From Candidatus Hydrogenedens sp. (lineage in GTDB: Bacteria > Hydrogenedentota > Hydrogenedentia > Hydrogenedentales > Hydrogenedentaceae): a stretch of 10,000 bases of DNA. The stretch lies in contig JAIWNQ010000126.1 of NCBI GenBank assembly GCA_020216745.1, forward strand, positions 1 to 10,000. The letters run 5' to 3'. The notes under the pieces were generated by a model. It was not told the origin of the DNA. It ran no database searches and saw only the letters and a program-made list of their open reading frames with translations. The first letter of the stretch is position 1, and each line of letters opens with the position of its first letter. Positions 7,901 to 10,000 of the stretch are shown in pieces. Made by a program: the position numbers and the translations under genes.

Positions 7901-10000
7901 CCGACAATTCTCGTAAACAAAGTATAAAATATGGGGGTTAGTTGTATAAGGTAATGGGATTTCTTCGAGAATCCATTGACCATCAGGAAAATCATCTGCA
8001 GTGGCAGACCACACCGGTGTACCATTAAGAGTATCCCAATAAACACTAATCTTACTATTTTCCGGGAAGTCGCCTTTTGAAACTCGTATAATGAATTGGA
8101 GGTTATCGGCTGATGTTGGGATATTAATTTCTTCTTGCCATAAAACTCGGATATCTGGTTGTTTCTGTTTTAGTTCTACATACCACACACCGGTATGCGC
8201 CTCGGGGAAACCAGTTGGACCACCTTTTATAATGCTGTTGTCAGGTAATACTTCCCATGGTGTAGAATAGCCTGCTTCAAAACTTGGGTCCAAAAGAAGG
8301 TTGGGATAACATACCAATGCATTCTGCATTAAAAACACCTTGTATCCGAAACAAAAATCATCTATCAAATATTTTACAGGTTCTTTCAAACATTCCGGCT
8401 TTATTCGAATTGTTAAACGATGCTGTGCCATATCTAAAAATGGAATTAATTCATCACAAATTGTGATAGGTTGATAACCATTCCATAACGTATTATCGTT
8501 TGCTCTTATTGCCTTTATAACTTGACCATCAATCAAAATTTCTAATTCCGATTCTGAGTCATCCGTTGCATCTACAATTTTAAGCCAGAACATTAATGAT
8601 GGCTTCATATCAATCCCTGAAAATCGCAAAGCTCTCATGCCTGTAATAGGAGGTTCGGGAAGGGTACAATCTGAAGAATTTAGGTCATAACAATGGATAG
8701 GACCCATAGCCAATGCAATTGCATTCTTGTTCCAATACGTATCTGGGTCTATTTCAAAAGATGGATTCTGGATAGCGTTCTGGTAACAAACATCATTGGG
8801 ACTAACGACACTACCTAAACCGCCATAAGGACTAACACAAAAATCATCAAATAAAATATAGTTTCCTGGTGAAATAGAAATAATATGAGCCTTTACATGA
8901 AGTTCAAAACTACTATCACCTTCACCAAGCAAAGGTGGTGTAAGCCAACGTTCTATCTTTGTCCATACTCCTAAGGCTGGCATCCCATTTACACGAGAAT
9001 CATAAATTACTTTTGCTGTTATATTTTCATTGTCACCTAACCAAACTACAAAATAATCTGTTGGAGCAACTATATTAACTGGTTTTACAAAAAATGAGAT
9101 TTTTGCTGGTGGAACATCACCCAAGTGTGCACACCAAGGGGCTGTATATCCACCTTCTGGAACAATTACATCATTAATATCTCTTTCGGGGATGACAGGT
9201 GTGGTTGTTAATATCCAAGACCCATCAACACCCGATTCAAAATTTCCATTAGGGATGATATAGCCCGGTTCAGGTGGTCTTAAATCAGTTATAGAACCTA
9301 CAAGAAAATTTACATCATCTAACAAGAAAACAGTCGTATTAGGGTCAAGACTATCAGGTGATACCGCAGAAGGAGCCACCTGGCTAATAAATGAAACTCT
9401 ATGTGGACTATTATCATTAGTTAGACCGGATGGTATTTCAGCCAAAATACGTGTGTATTGGTCTGTATTAGGAAACGCATTGGGTCTGTATTCTATCAGC
9501 GGTGTCCAATTTCCAGGACTCAATTCAGCAAGCAATTGTAACGGTGGCATAACTCCATCAAAAAGAATTTTTAATTGGTCAGTTGATTTTCCACTGAATA
9601 CATCTGTCTTTACATAAAATTCAAGCCAAACCTGTCTTACCTGCTCTGGTGAAGGGCCTAACATTAAACATTGGTCACCTTCTACAGGGTCATTAACAAT
9701 CGCCCAATTCCCTACGCCAATCCATGGCGCACAAAGCCCACCGTCAAAACCACCACATACAATCGGTATTGGCACATCAGGTAAAAGATTAAAATCTAAA
9801 AATAGCACAAAATCATCAAAATAGACTGTGTTATCTCCTGCCCCTAATTTCTTAATATTCAGTGTTATAATTGGATTTTCACCCCCACTAAACTGTTGTA
9901 TTAGAGATAATATATCAAATTCCCATGGTTCCCAAGCCATAGGATTTAGAATGGTAGCTATAGGGATTGATAATACCACGCTATCAAGAGTGCCCATTTT
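4925..10000 (-). CDS. Giant modular secreted/surface protein: tandem beta-sandwich modules, beta-helix, Ig-like C-terminus (N-terminus outside window)
   Basis: The frame is open to the right edge. The Met at 9997 is not a convincing start: it lies inside a module whose beginning is missing, has no ribosome site, and is preceded by a sense codon (AAA). Residues are counted from that Met (1690 to the stop). Residues 1-716 hold the tail of one and four complete modules of about 160 residues, each opening with an N-x-FE or FDGG type motif and closing with a hydrophobic Asp-Asp strand, like carbohydrate-binding jelly-roll domains. Residues 720-850 look like a right-handed parallel beta-helix (repeats around GILNSGG, DGVVNQG, KGVVSKG, GGLIAESG). 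Residues 860-1690 are beta-rich and carry three D-x-(A/S)-G-N-V motifs (1174, 1290, 1431), typical of Ig-like surface domains. The C-terminus lacks LPXTG, PEP-CTERM or an obvious type IX sorting domain. No catalytic site was recognised. An extracellular adhesive or glycan-binding role is inference. Confidence 0.85.
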   Translation of the reverse strand, partial: KMGTLDSVVLSIPIATILNPMAWEPWEFDILSLIQQFSGGENPIITLNIKKLGAGDNTVYFDDFVLFLDFNLLPDVPIPIVCGGFDGGLCAPWIGVGNWAIVNDPVEGDQCLMLGPSPEQVRQVWLEFYVKTDVFSGKSTDQLKILFDGVMPPLQLLAELSPGNWTPLIEYRPNAFPNTDQYTRILAEIPSGLTNDNSPHRVSFISQVAPSAVSPDSLDPNTTVFLLDDVNFLVGSITDLRPPEPGYIIPNGNFESGVDGSWILTTTPVIPERDINDVIVPEGGYTAPWCAHLGDVPPAKISFFVKPVNIVAPTDYFVVWLGDNENITAKVIYDSRVNGMPALGVWTKIERWLTPPLLGEGDSSFELHVKAHIISISPGNYILFDDFCVSPYGGLGSVVSPNDVCYQNAIQNPSFEIDPDTYWNKNAIALAMGPIHCYDLNSSDCTLPEPPITGMRALRFSGIDMKPSLMFWLKIVDATDDSESELEILIDGQVIKAIRANDNTLWNGYQPITICDELIPFLDMAQHRLTIRIKPECLKEPVKYLIDDFCFGYKVFLMQNALVCYPNLLLDPSFEAGYSTPWEVLPDNSIIKGGPTGFPEAHTGVWYVELKQKQPDIRVLWQEEINIPTSADNLQFIIRVSKGDFPENSKISVYWDTLNGTPVWSATADDFPDGQWILEEIPLPYTTNPHILYFVYENCRTAHPSIFMIDDVAVVRSRFPLIEVRPGGDLCIESISLTKGSTGILNSGGVSKIYRCFIGPFLDDGITVISGSEASISQTVIHGNNIDGVVNQGTAVILQSTIRANGGKGVVSKGNGDTSVIASLIWENRSGGLIAESGATLRSGWNLVHPDVTSGVTLIGSPIGVFPSTVLFVDYPWTGKLRTPIPAMVSLDTIIKNYLPSSMRTYIVNSGCGETANLYPFVDFESDMRSLINVQVSADEVPIVGTILFWTMCKVSPVLPRQITGRERDIGIGNDFNVDIKVVGDITLSDSMLYLVPEEYVPYVVGAVDQLVQINKLPAELKKPVEITDISGKIGRAEFVINNLFLSDDDGIQFTTNGRARLFLRVGQILIGIYSEYGTLMRLPPADTEFIIDTIQPRLREDLLSYTAGGFVFQNNDIVSPPSGFTYPPNWCPDILKPLAYSSGTLGQVAHIFFNNREPLSFALQCAFYDPYPVDIAGNVRSVEVSGFNNNRTDVNVTGSSPIFDLIANGPIYEGFEPYPPGLGCAYIVLLNDVDSVLSYSTQPSLIYSMTYDTVQTEYTQPWQTARTVWQWLNLLFGIDWHIRVKFGVRDLSGNVLYEPANLTQGELNIWWMIDPDFEITTAPKFGEWTNNPQIMYKLTRSVSQKPTNADPCLSIVGIRVWTALDPFNYETTQWIPVDVFNNRWGWIIDRESLDKNTPIVFSNGGITTLGSVISDRKYCGALLMATMTGADEAGNVRPLPTVLLGNKVDAIGTLTANAVPLAVWRNPCDFDIDTNLQVDTWWNRCTADYPTWREVNYNFGERDFGAVQRVPLPLYEDACNYRVEMKLKMSIVIPTQGYAISQYGFDVQIFEDSNLVAGGTVYLLQGATTAEIYIPTDFMNPPNDNPTFNLNWYTSVSNFLNAPPTKCEGLPADRLGDEGSPEKGYRKRDVKYDIVVRAFAQDITTGALITDSTPTKVSVTIYPPVGDTERAITAPSQPKDEQKIKLFIHE
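7448..7840 (-). other. Right-handed beta-helix segment of the giant protein
   Basis: About 130 residues made of short repeats with the alternating Gly-Val/Ile-Asn-x-Gly pattern of PbH1-type coils: ISLTKGSTGILNSGG, DDGITVISGSEASIS, IDGVVNQGTAVILQS, GKGVVSKGNGDTSVI, GGLIAESGATLRSG. Five to six turns are visible, fewer than the coils of typical pectate-lyase-like enzymes, and no catalytic Asp/Arg/Lys set is evident. It sits between the module array and the Ig-like tail and may act as a rigid spacer or glycan-binding element. Fold assignment is from pattern only. Confidence 0.7.
7850..10000 (-). repeat. Tandem array of about 160-residue beta-sandwich-like modules within the giant protein
   Basis: Residues numbered from the Met at 9997. 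Closing motifs: FDDF (60-63), LLDDV (225-229), LFDDF (382-386), LIDDF (544-548), MIDDV (707-711), spaced 166, 157, 162 and 163. Opening motifs: GGFDGG (82-87), NGNFESG (250-256), QNPSFE (410-415), LDPSFE (569-574). Each complete module also has a central strand (LEFYVK, ISFFVK, LMFWLK, LQFIIR) and a Trp strand (GNWTPL, GVWTKI, TLWNGY, GQWILE). The copies are strongly diverged at the protein level and show no obvious DNA repeat, so the duplications are old. One further copy enters from beyond the window. Confidence 0.82.

Noticed and set aside
9995..9997. ATG at 9997 as the true start of the giant protein
   Set aside because: The frame continues to the edge without a stop, no signal peptide follows, and the sequence begins midway through a beta module.

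Overview
All supported genes in this AT-rich window lie on the minus strand, so gene order runs from high to low coordinates. The right half (10000 to 4925) is one very large secreted or surface protein cut by the window edge. Next comes a lipoprotein with three PEGA repeats and a SUMF1/FGE-like domain (4837 to 3437). Then comes a tightly packed cluster for a type IV pilus or type II secretion inner-membrane platform: a PilM-PilN fusion (3190 to 1100), a PilO-like protein (1100 to 129), and the first 42 codons of a further single-pass membrane protein (126 to 1), probably the PilP/GspC position. No RNA gene, CRISPR array, insertion sequence or attachment site was seen.

The PilM half should be cytoplasmic. 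The fused PilN half and the PilO-like protein each cross the inner membrane once and place coiled coils and ferredoxin-like domains in the periplasm. The next protein would link this platform towards the outer-membrane secretin. Genes sharing a 1-nt overlap (TAATG) and a 2-nt gap point to one operon. A good sigma70-type promoter (TTGACT, 17 nt, TACAAT) lies about 110 nt upstream of the fusion gene. A second (TTGCAA, 17 nt, TATAAT) sits directly after the giant gene's stop codon and serves the lipoprotein.

The giant protein is a string of roughly 160-residue beta-sandwich-like modules, then a short right-handed beta-helix, then a long beta-rich C-terminal part with Ig-like motifs. It is a plausible extracellular adhesin or carbohydrate-interacting protein, but its substrate cannot be read from sequence, and its link to the pilus/secretion genes is only proximity.

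The organism looks like a diderm, uncultured-type bacterium. PEGA-SUMF1 lipoproteins, pilMNO-like genes and giant beta-helix proteins with low GC fit lineages such as Hydrogenedentota, Planctomycetota or Omnitrophota. This assignment is inference; no marker gene is present to settle it.
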